Shown piece by piece: positions 8,883 through 16,827 of a stretch of 64,000 bases of DNA. The position numbers were made by a program, and so were the translations under genes. Source of the stretch: ZC4RG30 sp963726085 (GTDB lineage Bacteria; Pseudomonadota; Gammaproteobacteria; Steroidobacterales; Steroidobacteraceae). Numbering within the stretch: position 1 is the stretch's first letter; each line of letters starts with the position of its first letter. The stretch covers positions 310,001 to 374,000 of the forward strand of contig CAVSAR010000002.1 of the NCBI GenBank assembly GCA_963726085.1. The letters run 5' to 3'. The notes beneath the pieces were generated by a model. That model was not told the origin of the DNA. It saw only the letters and a program-made list of their open reading frames with translations, and made no database searches.

Positions 8883-9857
8883 CTACACCACCGGGTCGCG
8901 CAGTGGCTTGCCATCGAAGAAGGCTTCGAGGTTCTCGGCCACGCGCAGGCCCATGGCGGTACGTGTTTCCAGCGTGGCGCTGCCCAGGTGCGGCAGCAGC
9001 ACCACGTTGTCCAGCGCCAGCAGGTCCGGGTTCACCACCGGTTCGCGCTCGTACACATCCAGTCCTGCCGCGGCGATCCGGCCTGCGGCCAGCGCCTGGG
9101 CCAGCGCCGCTTCGTCCACCACCGTGCCGCGCGCGGTATTGACCAGCACGGCCGTGGGCTTCATGAGGCGCAGCCGCTGTGCATTGATGAGGTGATGGGT
9201 CGCGGCCCCGCCAGGGCAGTGCAGCGATATCACGTCGCTGGCGGCGATGAGCTGGTCCACGCTGTCCAGATAGCGCGCGCTGCATTCGGCCTCGACCGAC
9301 GGCTCGACGCGACGGCGGCTGTTGTACACGATGTGCATGCCAAACCCCAGGTGCGCGCGCCGCGCCGTGGCCTGGGCGATGCGGCCAAAACCGATCAGCC
9401 CGAGGGTCTTGCCCGCCAGCCCCTGGCCCATCATGTGCGTGGGCCGCCAGCCGGACCATTTGCCGCCGCGCAGCTCCCGCTCGCCTTCACCCGCGCGGCG
9501 CGTGGCCATCAGCATCAGCAGGATGGCCAGGTCCGCGGTGGTGTCCGTCAGTACGTCCGGGGTGTTGGAAACGCGAATGCCCAGCTGGCCCGCAGCCGCC
9601 ACGTCGATGTGGTTGTAGCCGACGCCGAAATTGCCGATCAGGCGCACGCGGCGACCCTCGGTGCCGAGGATCGCCGCAGTGATCGAGTCGGTGACCGTGG
9701 GGCACAGCGCGTCGTGTTCGCGCATGGCCTGCGCCAGCTGCTCGGCCGTCAGCGGCACGTCCTGCTGGTTGCGGGTGACGTCGAAACGCGCGGCCAGGCG
9801 TTGCTCGGCTTCCTCGGTCCAGCGTCGCGTCAACAAGATGCGGGGACGCGCGCTCAT
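8883..9857 (-). CDS. D-2-hydroxyacid dehydrogenase (glyoxylate/hydroxypyruvate reductase)
   Basis: A 324-residue NAD(P)-dependent dehydrogenase. The Rossmann motif LGLIGFGRIA sits at about residues 153-161, and the catalytic triad is visible as Arg243 (NTARGT), Glu272 (YEREP) and His290 (LLPHLGSAT). The sequence around NFGVGYNHID is typical of the GyaR/GRHPR branch that reduces glyoxylate to glycolate or hydroxypyruvate to D-glycerate. The start ATG 9857 overlaps the fghA stop (ATGA); a longer start seven codons upstream adds a non-conserved tail. The adjacent glycerate kinase favours D-glycerate as the product. Confidence 0.85.
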   Translation of the reverse strand: MSARPRILLTRRWTEEAEQRLAARFDVTRNQQDVPLTAEQLAQAMREHDALCPTVTDSITAAILGTEGRRVRLIGNFGVGYNHIDVAAAGQLGIRVSNTPDVLTDTTADLAILLMLMATRRAGEGERELRGGKWSGWRPTHMMGQGLAGKTLGLIGFGRIAQATARRAHLGFGMHIVYNSRRRVEPSVEAECSARYLDSVDQLIAASDVISLHCPGGAATHHLINAQRLRLMKPTAVLVNTARGTVVDEAALAQALAAGRIAAAGLDVYEREPVVNPDLLALDNVVLLPHLGSATLETRTAMGLRVAENLEAFFDGKPLRDPVV

Positions 9858-10693
9858 GACAGGCGCTCGGCATGCCACTGCAGGTGCTCGGCAATGAAGG
9901 TGCTGACGAAATAATACGAGTGGTCATAGCCCGCGCGTCGTCGCAGGGCCAGTGGCTGGCCGGCGCTGGCGCAGGCGGCTTCCAGGAGTTCGGGTTTCAA
10001 TTGCTGCACCATGAAGTTGTCGGCCGTGCCCTGCTCGACCAGGAGGGTGTCGAACCGGCCGCGTCCGGCGCCATTCTCGATCAGGCGCGACGCATCGTGC
10101 TGGCGCCATTGCCCGGTGTCCGGCCCAAGATACGCTTCCAGTGCCTTGAGTCCCCAGGGGCAACGGGTCGTCGAACAGATCGGGGCAAAGGCCGACACGC
10201 TGCGATACAGCTGCGGGTGTCGCAGCGCCAGGGTCAAGGCGCCGTGGCCGCCCATGGAATGGCCGCTGATGGCGCATCTGCCCAGATCCAGTGCAAACGC
10301 GGCGGCGGCGACGCCGGGCAGTTCCTCGGTGACATAGCGCTCCATCTGGAAGTGCGCGGCCCACGGCTCCCGGGTTGCATTGACATAGAAGGAGGCGCCC
10401 TGTCCCAGGTCAAAGGCCGCGTCATCGGCAACGGTTTCGCCGCGTGGACTGGTGTCGGGCGCCAGAATGGCCAGGCCCAGTCGTGCCGCGCCGTGGTAGG
10501 CGCCGGCCTTGGTGGTGAAATTCTCCTCGGTGCAGGTCAGTCCGGATAACCACACCAGCAGGGGCCGGGGTCCCGGGGCGTCGGGCAGGAACAGTGAAAA
10601 CTTCATTGGCGTGCGCGTGGCCGTGCTGTCGTGGCGACAGAAGCGCAGTGTGCCGCCGGCAACCCGATGTTCCTGCAGAGTCGTAAGACTCAT
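9854..10693 (-). CDS. fghA: S-formylglutathione hydrolase
   Basis: The 279-residue alpha/beta hydrolase of the esterase D family hydrolyses S-formylglutathione to formate and glutathione, the second step of glutathione-dependent formaldehyde detoxification. The nucleophile is Ser146 in GHSMGGHGA; the family motifs WLSGLTCTEENF and PDTSPRG and the C-terminal HSYYF segment with the catalytic His are present. No adhC (S-hydroxymethylglutathione dehydrogenase), its usual partner, is in the window; gyaR and glyK follow instead, making a one-carbon/C2 operon. A ribosome site (GGAGAAG) lies just upstream of the ATG. Confidence 0.92.
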   Translation of the reverse strand: MSLTTLQEHRVAGGTLRFCRHDSTATRTPMKFSLFLPDAPGPRPLLVWLSGLTCTEENFTTKAGAYHGAARLGLAILAPDTSPRGETVADDAAFDLGQGASFYVNATREPWAAHFQMERYVTEELPGVAAAAFALDLGRCAISGHSMGGHGALTLALRHPQLYRSVSAFAPICSTTRCPWGLKALEAYLGPDTGQWRQHDASRLIENGAGRGRFDTLLVEQGTADNFMVQQLKPELLEAACASAGQPLALRRRAGYDHSYYFVSTFIAEHLQWHAERLS

Positions 10694-10729
10694 GTCTTCT
10701 CCATTGAATTCTTGGTCAATTGTGGCCTC

Positions 10730-10743
10730 GCACTATATAGTGC
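10730..10743. promoter_or_regulatory. 14-bp perfect palindrome between fghA and the TolC-type gene
   Basis: GCACTATATAGTGC is a perfect palindrome in the 56-base divergent gap between fghA (-) and the TolC-type gene (+), ending 6 bases before the latter's ATG. Its AT core could double as a -10 box. Position and symmetry suggest an operator for a dimeric regulator, but no regulator gene is adjacent. Confidence 0.45.
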
Positions 10744-10749
10744 CCCGGC

Positions 10750-12180
10750 ATGCGGCCGCACCCATCCCGACTCCTGTGCCTGGCGGGCAGCCTGATGTTG
10801 ATGCTGTCCGGCTGCGCCGCACCATCATCCCGCGAAAACGTGGACGCCACCGCAAAACTGGTGGCTTCGCAGACCTCCTCCGGCTTCGTCTGGCGCAAGG
10901 ATGAGGCCGCCGATGCGGCGGCGCGCCAGAGCGTGGAGGCCCTGCTGACCGGCGGCCTGTCCCTGGATAAAGCCGTTGCCGTGTCCTTCCTGGTCAGCCC
11001 GGACCTGCAGTTGGCGCTGGAGAAAATCGAGGTTGCCCGTTCCGACGTGGTGGCCGCCGGCACGGCGCCCAACCCGTTGCTGATCATCGGCATGCGGCAA
11101 TCGGGGGGCAATTTCTCGGCCTACTATCCCTCGCACAACCTCAGTGTGGGCATCCTCGAGAACGTCATCGGCCTGCTCAACATGCCCGACCGGGTTGCCG
11201 TGGCCGGGCATGAGCTGGAGCGCGCCCGACTGGAGTCCGCACAACGCATCACCACGCACGCGGTGCTGGTGGCGCAGGCGTGGCTGGAATACAGCGCTGC
11301 GCTGCGCGTGCAGGAACTGCGCAACCGCAGCGCCGCCGCCGCCAATGCAGCGCTGGATTCCGTGGTCGTGAAAGCAGCCAACGGCGCCGGCCTGTCGCCC
11401 CTGGATGTCGCGCAGGAGCGCAATGACGTCTTCACCGTCGAGGGCTCGGCGCTGCGTGCCGAGGTGGATACGACCACGGCGCGCGCGCACCTGGCGGAAC
11501 TGCTGGGCCTTGCCGGCTGGCATGATGACTGGCAGCTGGCAGGGGGCCTGCCGCCATTGCCCGCCAGCGATCCGGATCCGGCTGCCATCGAGAACCAGGC
11601 CCTGCAGCGGCGCTTTGACGTGCGCGCGGCCACCTGGGCAATTGATGCACGGCTGCGGGCGCTGGCCACCCAACGGCGCTTTCGCTGGATCAATGAATTC
11701 GAGTTGGGGTTCTTCCGCGACACGGTAGTGGGCGGCACCACCTTCATCGGGCCCAACGCCGTCATCGAGTTGCCGTTCTTTGACCATCGCCAGGCGCAAC
11801 TGCTGGCCGGGGATGCCGAGTTGCGCTCGGCGCTGCGTACCTTGGAGGCGGTGAAGCTCGCGGCCCGTTCCGACCTGCGTACCCACGCGGTTGAAATGCG
11901 CATTACCCGAACTCTGCTGGAGAAGTACGAGCGCACCATCCTGCCCAACCAGCGCCAGATCGCCGCGGCGTTGGGTCCGGTGTCGGACCCGGGTGAACCG
12001 CAGCACCTGCGCCAGCGCCTGGCGGCGATCTCTGCCGAAGAAGAGCAGGCAGGACTGCTGCGCGACTATTGGCGGGCACGCTCGGCCTTCGCCGCCGCGG
12101 CGGGGGACTGGGAAGCGCTGGCTGGACTTTCGGCCAATAACCAAATCGGTGCGCCCTCTGGAAACACCGCACCACGATAG
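10750..12180 (+). CDS. TolC-family outer-membrane efflux lipoprotein
   Basis: A 476-residue protein with a lipoprotein signal (lipobox LSGC, Cys22) and a long helical body with two repeats of the outer-membrane efflux type (LDKAVAVSFLVSPDLQLALE, PNPLL, SVGILENVIGLLNMP). It would form the outer-membrane duct of a tripartite exporter. CusC/NodT-type ducts are usually lipidated like this one. It may serve the ABC-HlyD exporter at 3150-7445, but the genes are not contiguous. The ATG is 6 bases after the 14-bp palindrome and no clear ribosome site is seen, so the start is moderately certain. Confidence 0.85.
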   Translation: MRPHPSRLLCLAGSLMLMLSGCAAPSSRENVDATAKLVASQTSSGFVWRKDEAADAAARQSVEALLTGGLSLDKAVAVSFLVSPDLQLALEKIEVARSDVVAAGTAPNPLLIIGMRQSGGNFSAYYPSHNLSVGILENVIGLLNMPDRVAVAGHELERARLESAQRITTHAVLVAQAWLEYSAALRVQELRNRSAAAANAALDSVVVKAANGAGLSPLDVAQERNDVFTVEGSALRAEVDTTTARAHLAELLGLAGWHDDWQLAGGLPPLPASDPDPAAIENQALQRRFDVRAATWAIDARLRALATQRRFRWINEFELGFFRDTVVGGTTFIGPNAVIELPFFDHRQAQLLAGDAELRSALRTLEAVKLAARSDLRTHAVEMRITRTLLEKYERTILPNQRQIAAALGPVSDPGEPQHLRQRLAAISAEEEQAGLLRDYWRARSAFAAAAGDWEALAGLSANNQIGAPSGNTAPR

Positions 12181-12404
12181 TGCAGTGATAATGTGGTGTT
12201 GCAAAAAGGAAACAGGGTGGATGACCGTTTGGAGTCATCCGGCTTGGGCGGCAGCGGAAAGAGATTTGCGCCTGGGATAATTGGTATTTAAATCAATCAC
12301 CGTAAGGCCGTAATGGGGGATGGATTGCTCAGGCCTGGACCCTGACGGGGAGGGTGTGTGCGCGTTCAAGGGAGCGGGGTCCGTCGCGCTGGTACGCTGA
12401 TTGC
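12181..12404 (+). other. Non-coding leader upstream of the TorF-type porin gene
   Basis: About 224 bases hold no convincing gene. A weak CACCAC/GTGGTG stem (12173-12214 area) follows the TolC-type gene without a T-run. An AT-rich patch (GATAATTGGTATTTAAATC, 12277-12295) is a candidate promoter for the downstream porin. Confidence 0.3.
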
Positions 12405-12425
12405 ATTGTCCCCGAGTGGGACAAT
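12405..12425. promoter_or_regulatory. Inverted repeat (8-bp arms) ahead of the porin gene
   Basis: ATTGTCCC-CGAGT-GGGACAAT is a perfect 8-base inverted repeat with a 5-base spacer, starting 51 bases before the porin ATG. There is no T-run after it, so it is not an intrinsic terminator. It could be an operator or a stabilising 5' mRNA hairpin. Confidence 0.5.
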
Positions 12426-12455
12426 TGCAACATCCCCGATTAGGAGAACAAATCA

Positions 12456-13187
12456 ATGATCAAGTCGCGTTTCATATTGGCCGGCGCCCTGCTGGCTGTC
12501 GCTGGGGCCGCAAGTGCCGATATAACGGTGACTCCGGCCGTCGTCTGGGATTACGACTTCCGCGGTGTTTCGCAAACCGCCGGCGATCCGGCCGTGCAGG
12601 TGGGTCTGAATTACACCCACCCGAGCGGCTTTTACGCGGGGGCATGGACCAGCAACATCCACTTCTATCCTGACGCGGAGACGGGGTTTGGCAACCCGCA
12701 GGTCGAGCTGGATGTGTTCACCGGCTTTACCGGAGGCGACGCGGCCAAGGCTGTGGGCTTTGATGTCGGCATCATCTACTACACCTACGTCAGTGGTTCT
12801 GACTACAACTACCCGGAAATCTACGCGAGCCTGACGCACGGCATCTTCAACGTGAAGTTGTCCTACTCGTGGGATTGGGCAGGCAATACTCGGCCCGCAA
12901 ACTTCAGTGGAACTGCCTATTACCTCGAGGGTAATCTCGCGGCCCCGCTGGGTGGCAGTGGGTTCACCGGACTGGCGCATGTGGGCTGGAGCGACGGCAG
13001 CTACTGGAGCGACGCCAACAACGGCGGCTACGTCGACTGGAACGTGGGCGTGAGCTATGCCTTCAAGCGCTTCACGGGCACCGTGAAGTACATCGACGGC
13101 AGCGACCTGAAGGACTATGGCGCGAAGATCTTCAAGACCGATGCCAAGGCCTGGGTGGGTGTGCAGACCACGCTGCCCTGGAAGTAA
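12456..13187 (+). CDS. TorF-family putative porin
   Basis: A 243-residue exported protein with a signal peptide ending at ASA and a beta-rich barrel. It matches the conserved family (Gcw_chp/TIGR02001) by the N-terminal mature sequence pattern VTPAVVWDYDFRGVSQT, repeated LNYTHPSGFYAGAW-like strands and the aromatic C-terminus (LPWK). Members are predicted outer-membrane barrels; their substrates are mostly unknown. The ATG has a good AGGAG site (TTAGGAGAACAAATCA). The gene is monocistronic, flanked by an upstream inverted repeat and a downstream terminator. Confidence 0.85.
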   Translation: MIKSRFILAGALLAVAGAASADITVTPAVVWDYDFRGVSQTAGDPAVQVGLNYTHPSGFYAGAWTSNIHFYPDAETGFGNPQVELDVFTGFTGGDAAKAVGFDVGIIYYTYVSGSDYNYPEIYASLTHGIFNVKLSYSWDWAGNTRPANFSGTAYYLEGNLAAPLGGSGFTGLAHVGWSDGSYWSDANNGGYVDWNVGVSYAFKRFTGTVKYIDGSDLKDYGAKIFKTDAKAWVGVQTTLPWK

Positions 13188-13203
13188 GTGTAAGGACGAA
13201 CCC

Positions 13204-13224
13204 CTGGACCCGGACTGGGTCCAG
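13204..13224. repeat. Stem-loop (8-bp arms) after the porin gene
   Basis: CTGGACCC-GGACT-GGGTCCAG forms a perfect 8-base stem with a 5-base loop, 16 bases after the porin stop. It has no T-run and sits just before the real terminator, so it may protect the mRNA 3' end. Confidence 0.5.
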
Positions 13225-13239
13225 CGGATCGATGATCAG

Positions 13240-13263
13240 GCCCGACTTTGCGTCGGGCCTTTT
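13240..13263. terminator. Rho-independent terminator, porin gene (possibly bidirectional)
   Basis: GCCCGAC-TTTGC-GTCGGGC followed by CTTTTC is a classical intrinsic terminator. It lies between two converging genes and could serve both, though the T-run is better for the + strand. Confidence 0.85.
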
Positions 13264-13274
13264 CATTGGTGGAC

Positions 13275-14585
13275 CTAGAAAGTCTTGATGACCTTGCCCA
13301 GGGTGCCCACCAGCTCGTCGATGTGGCTCTTCTCGATGACCAGGGGCGGCGACAGGGCGGTGATGTCGCCGGCCGCGCGCACCAGTATCCCCGCGTCAAA
13401 GGACTTGAGGAAAGTCTGGAAGCCACGCGCGCCAGGGGATCCGGCGATGGGCTCGTATTCAATGGCGGCCACCAGGCCGTAGTTACGCACGTCGATGACC
13501 CCCGGCAGCCCCTTGAGGCTATGCACCGCATCCTGCCAGTAGGGGGCGATGTCCTTCACGCGCTGGAACAGGCCGTCACGTTCGTAGATGGACAGCGCAG
13601 CCAACCCGGCCGCGCAGGCGGTGGGATGGCTGGAGTACGTGTAGCCATGGAACAGCTCGATGGCCCCTTCCGGCCCGGTCATGAACGCGTCGTAGATCTC
13701 CTTCTTTACGATCACCGCGCCCATGGGCACCGTGCCATTGGTCAGGCCCTTGGCACAGGTGATGATGTCAGGCGTCACGCCGAACTCCTGCGCGCCGAAG
13801 GCCGAACCGGTGCGTCCGAAACCGGTGATGACTTCGTCGAATATCAGCAGGATGCCGTGCTTGGTGCACAGCTCGCGCAGTTTCTGCAGGTACCCCTTGG
13901 GTGGCACCAGCACGCCGGTGGAACCGGCAATGGGCTCGACGATGACCGCAGCGATGCTCGACGCGTCGTGCAGCGCGACCAGCCGTTCCAGCTCGGTGGC
14001 AAGGTTTGCGCCGTGCTCGGGTTGCCCGCGTGAGTACGCATTCTTGGCCAGGTCGTGGGTATGGGGCAGGTGATCAACCCCGGGCACCATGACCGGCGCC
14101 CAGGCCTTGCGGTTGGGGACCATGCCCCCCACCGAAGTGCCGCCGAGGTTGACGCCATGGTAACCACGCTCGCGACCGATCAGGCGCGTGCGCGTGGCTT
14201 CGCCCTTGAGGCGCTGGTACTGCAGCGCAATCTTGAGCGCGGTATCCACCGCCTCGGAGCCGGAGTTGACGAAGAACACATGGTCCATGCCCGCCGGCGC
14301 AATCTTCTTGACCGCATTGGCCAGTTCAAATGCCTGCGGATGACCCATGTTGAACGGCGGGGCGAAGTCCAGCTGCTCCAGGGACTTGGCCACCGCGCTG
14401 GTGATCTCCGGGCGGCTATGGCCCGCGTTCACGCACCACAGGCCGGCCACGCCATCGAGGATCTGGCGACCGTCATCGGTCCAGTAGTGCATGCCCTTGG
14501 CGCGCGCCAGGATGCGCGGCTTCGCCTTGAAATGGCGATTGGCCGTAAACGGCATCCAGTGGGCTTCGAGGTCCTCTCGGTTCAT
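13275..14585 (-). CDS. Omega-amino acid:pyruvate / beta-alanine-type aminotransferase (class III PLP)
   Basis: A 436-residue class III aminotransferase. Features include GLWCVNAGH, the cofactor-binding NSGSEAVDTALKIA, LIFDEVITGFGRTGSAFG, and the Schiff-base lysine in ITCAKGLTNG. The profile is closest to omega-amino acid:pyruvate aminotransferases, which deaminate beta-alanine, GABA or similar omega-amines in the cytoplasm. ATG 14585 is chosen for its GGAG site (TAGGAGCGCCC) and usual N-terminus MNREDLEAHWMPFT. The gene diverges from a PuuR-like regulator and puuC, so a role in removing the amino group of GABA or a related polyamine product is likely but inferred. Confidence 0.85.
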   Translation of the reverse strand: MNREDLEAHWMPFTANRHFKAKPRILARAKGMHYWTDDGRQILDGVAGLWCVNAGHSRPEITSAVAKSLEQLDFAPPFNMGHPQAFELANAVKKIAPAGMDHVFFVNSGSEAVDTALKIALQYQRLKGEATRTRLIGRERGYHGVNLGGTSVGGMVPNRKAWAPVMVPGVDHLPHTHDLAKNAYSRGQPEHGANLATELERLVALHDASSIAAVIVEPIAGSTGVLVPPKGYLQKLRELCTKHGILLIFDEVITGFGRTGSAFGAQEFGVTPDIITCAKGLTNGTVPMGAVIVKKEIYDAFMTGPEGAIELFHGYTYSSHPTACAAGLAALSIYERDGLFQRVKDIAPYWQDAVHSLKGLPGVIDVRNYGLVAAIEYEPIAGSPGARGFQTFLKSFDAGILVRAAGDITALSPPLVIEKSHIDELVGTLGKVIKTF

Positions 14586-14708
14586 GGGCGCTCCTACGTT
14601 GATAGCCGCGGATGATAAGAAAAGTTGACACTCGGGGCGACACATACCCAAATAACGCTGGATTGTCGATTATCCTAAACGCTTTCCAGGAGCCACCGGG
14701 GACCAGCC
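14586..14708. promoter_or_regulatory. Divergent promoter region, aminotransferase / puuR
   Basis: The 123-base gap holds the promoters of both divergent genes. A consensus -35 TTGACA lies at 14625-14630 on the + strand, with an AT-rich AAATAA 19-25 bases downstream as a poor -10. Operators for the PuuR-like repressor would be expected here; I could not identify a convincing symmetrical one. Confidence 0.45.
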
Positions 14709-15281
14709 ATGACCACGGGGATGAACATCGCAATGACCATGGACGTGGGCGCCCGCGTGCGCGCCATCCGCCAGCTGCACGGGCTGTCGCAACGTGAACT
14801 GGCGCGACGCGCCGGCGTCACCAACGGCCTGATCTCGCTGGTGGAAATGAACCGCGTCAGTCCGTCGGTGAGCTCGCTGAAAAAACTGCTCGACGGGATC
14901 CCGATGTCGCTGGCGGAGTTCTTCACCACCGATGTCAACCAGCATACGCCGGTGTTTTTTGGCGCGGGAGATTTGGTGGAGCTGGGCAGCGGCGCGGTGT
15001 CGCTGCGCCTGGTGGCCGCGCAACGCAATGGCCGGCAAATGACGCTGCTGCACGAGCGCTATGAACCCGGCGCCGAGACCGGCGAGCAGATGCTCACCCA
15101 CCGCGGCGAGGAGGGTGGCGTGGTGGTGCGTGGCAGCATCGAGGTCACCGTGGGTACCGAGACGCGGGTGCTGGGCCCGGGCGAGGCGTTTTACTTTGCC
15201 AGCAACCTGCCGCACCGCTTTCGCAATGTTGGTCGCGAGCCCTGTGAACTGGTCAGCTGCGGCACGCCGCCGTCCTTTTGA
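14709..15281 (+). CDS. puuR: PuuR-like XRE/cupin transcriptional regulator
   Basis: The 190-residue protein has an N-terminal XRE helix-turn-helix (about residues 12-66; GLSQRELARRAGVTNGLISLVE) and a C-terminal cupin (about 105-185; GEEGGVVVRG and LGPGEAFYFASNLPHRFRN). This architecture and length match PuuR (185 residues in E. coli), which represses putrescine catabolic genes and is relieved by putrescine. It is followed at 22 bases by puuC and diverges from an omega-aminotransferase, which fits. It probably also controls the larger polyamine block at 28.7-39.4 kb. Start ATG 14709 follows a weak site; in-frame ATGs at codons 5 and 9 are alternatives. Confidence 0.85.
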   Translation: MTTGMNIAMTMDVGARVRAIRQLHGLSQRELARRAGVTNGLISLVEMNRVSPSVSSLKKLLDGIPMSLAEFFTTDVNQHTPVFFGAGDLVELGSGAVSLRLVAAQRNGRQMTLLHERYEPGAETGEQMLTHRGEEGGVVVRGSIEVTVGTETRVLGPGEAFYFASNLPHRFRNVGREPCELVSCGTPPSF

Positions 15282-15303
15282 GTCGCGGATAATCCCCACG
15301 CCC

Positions 15304-16800
15304 ATGACGTCCCCGGAAAAAATAGATTGGCACGCGCGCGCCGGCCAGTTGCGGCCACGCCGCCAGGTGTTCATTGACGGTCGCTGGCACGACGCCGTGT
15401 CCGGCGCGACCTTCGATTGCATCAGTCCCATCGATGGCCGGGTGCTGGTGGCGGTGGCCGCGGGCGACGCGGCGGATGTGGATGCGGCCGTGCGCAGTGC
15501 GCGCGCGGCCTTTGACCGCGGTGACTGGTCGCGATCGGCGCCCAAGCATCGCAAGCAAGTGCTGCAGCGATTTGCGGCGCTGCTGCGCGCGCACACGCAG
15601 GAGCTGGCACTGACCGAAACCCTGGACATGGGCAAGCCGATATCCGACAGCCTGGCGGTGGATGTTCCGTCCGCCGCCAATTGCATCGAGTGGTACGCCG
15701 AGGCGGTGGACAAGATCTACGACCAGGTGGCCCCGACCGGCGCCGATTCGCTGGCGCTGGTCACACGCGAACCCCTGGGCGTCGTGGGGGCGATAGTGCC
15801 GTGGAATTTCCCGCTGATCATGGCGGCCTGGAAACTGGCGCCGGTGCTGGCCGCCGGCAACTCCATCGTGCTCAAGCCCTCGGAGAAATCCCCCTTGAGC
15901 GCGCTGCGCCTCGCCGAGCTGGCCATCGAAGCCGGGTTGCCTCCGGGGGTATTCAACGTGGTGCCGGGCTTTGGTCACACCGCCGGCCGCGCGCTGGCCA
16001 GCCACATGGACGTGGATGGCATCGCCTTTACCGGATCCACCGCCACCGGCAAGCAGGTGATGGGCTACGCCGCGCAGTCGAACCTCAAGCGCGTGTCCCT
16101 GGAGTGCGGCGGCAAGTCGCCCAACATCGTCATGGCCGATTACCAGGACGTGCCGCGCGCGGCGCGCGCGGCCGCGTTGGCGATCTTTTTCAACCAGGGT
16201 GAGATGTGCTCGGCCGGCTCGCGCCTGCTGGTGCACGAGAGCCTCAAGGACGCCATGCTCGAGCACATCGCCAAGGTCGCGCGCGAGCTGGCCCCGGGGG
16301 ATCCACTCGATGCCGCGACGCGCCTGGGCGCCATGGTCGATGCCGCGCACCTGCAGCGCGTGCTGGATTACATCGATTCCGGGCGCGCGCAGGGCGCACG
16401 ACTGGCGCTGGGCGGGGCGCAGGTGCGGCGCGACAGCGGCGGCAGCTACATCGAACCCACGGTGTTCGATGGCGTGGCCCCGGACATGCGCATCGCGCGC
16501 GAGGAAATATTCGGCCCGGTGCTGGCGACGTTGACGTTTCGCGATGAGGCCGAAGCCCTGGCCCTGGCCAATGACAGCAGCTATGGACTGGCCGCCGCGG
16601 TATGGACGCGCGACCTGGCCACAGCACACCGCATGGCGCGCGCGCTGCGCACCGGCATGGTGTACGTCAACTGCTATGACGCTGACGACATCACGGTGCC
16701 GTTCGGCGGTTTTCGCCAGTCGGGCATGGGACGCGACAAGTCGCTGCATGCCCTGGACAAGTACACGGAGCTCAAGACGACGTGGATTGATCTGACATGA
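15304..16800 (+). CDS. puuC: Gamma-glutamyl-gamma-aminobutyraldehyde dehydrogenase (ALDH family)
   Basis: A 498-residue NAD(P)-dependent aldehyde dehydrogenase. The catalytic residues Glu267 (SLECGGKSPNIV) and Cys302 (NQGEMCSAGSR) are in place, along with VPWNFPL, KPSEKSPL and FTGSTATGK of the cofactor site. ALDHs of this type next to PuuR and the Puu enzymes oxidise gamma-glutamyl-gamma-aminobutyraldehyde to gamma-glutamyl-GABA, step 3 of the Puu pathway. Related aminoaldehyde dehydrogenases cannot be excluded from sequence alone. The ATG lies 22 bases after puuR, so both are probably cotranscribed. Confidence 0.85.
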   Translation: MTSPEKIDWHARAGQLRPRRQVFIDGRWHDAVSGATFDCISPIDGRVLVAVAAGDAADVDAAVRSARAAFDRGDWSRSAPKHRKQVLQRFAALLRAHTQELALTETLDMGKPISDSLAVDVPSAANCIEWYAEAVDKIYDQVAPTGADSLALVTREPLGVVGAIVPWNFPLIMAAWKLAPVLAAGNSIVLKPSEKSPLSALRLAELAIEAGLPPGVFNVVPGFGHTAGRALASHMDVDGIAFTGSTATGKQVMGYAAQSNLKRVSLECGGKSPNIVMADYQDVPRAARAAALAIFFNQGEMCSAGSRLLVHESLKDAMLEHIAKVARELAPGDPLDAATRLGAMVDAAHLQRVLDYIDSGRAQGARLALGGAQVRRDSGGSYIEPTVFDGVAPDMRIAREEIFGPVLATLTFRDEAEALALANDSSYGLAAAVWTRDLATAHRMARALRTGMVYVNCYDADDITVPFGGFRQSGMGRDKSLHALDKYTELKTTWIDLT

Positions 16801-16827
16801 GGATCAGCCGGCTGTGAAGACACCCTC

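Noticed and set aside
10825..12204. Minus-strand open frame opposite the TolC-type gene
   Set aside because: The + strand has a lipobox and efflux-family repeats; the antisense product is compositionally biased.
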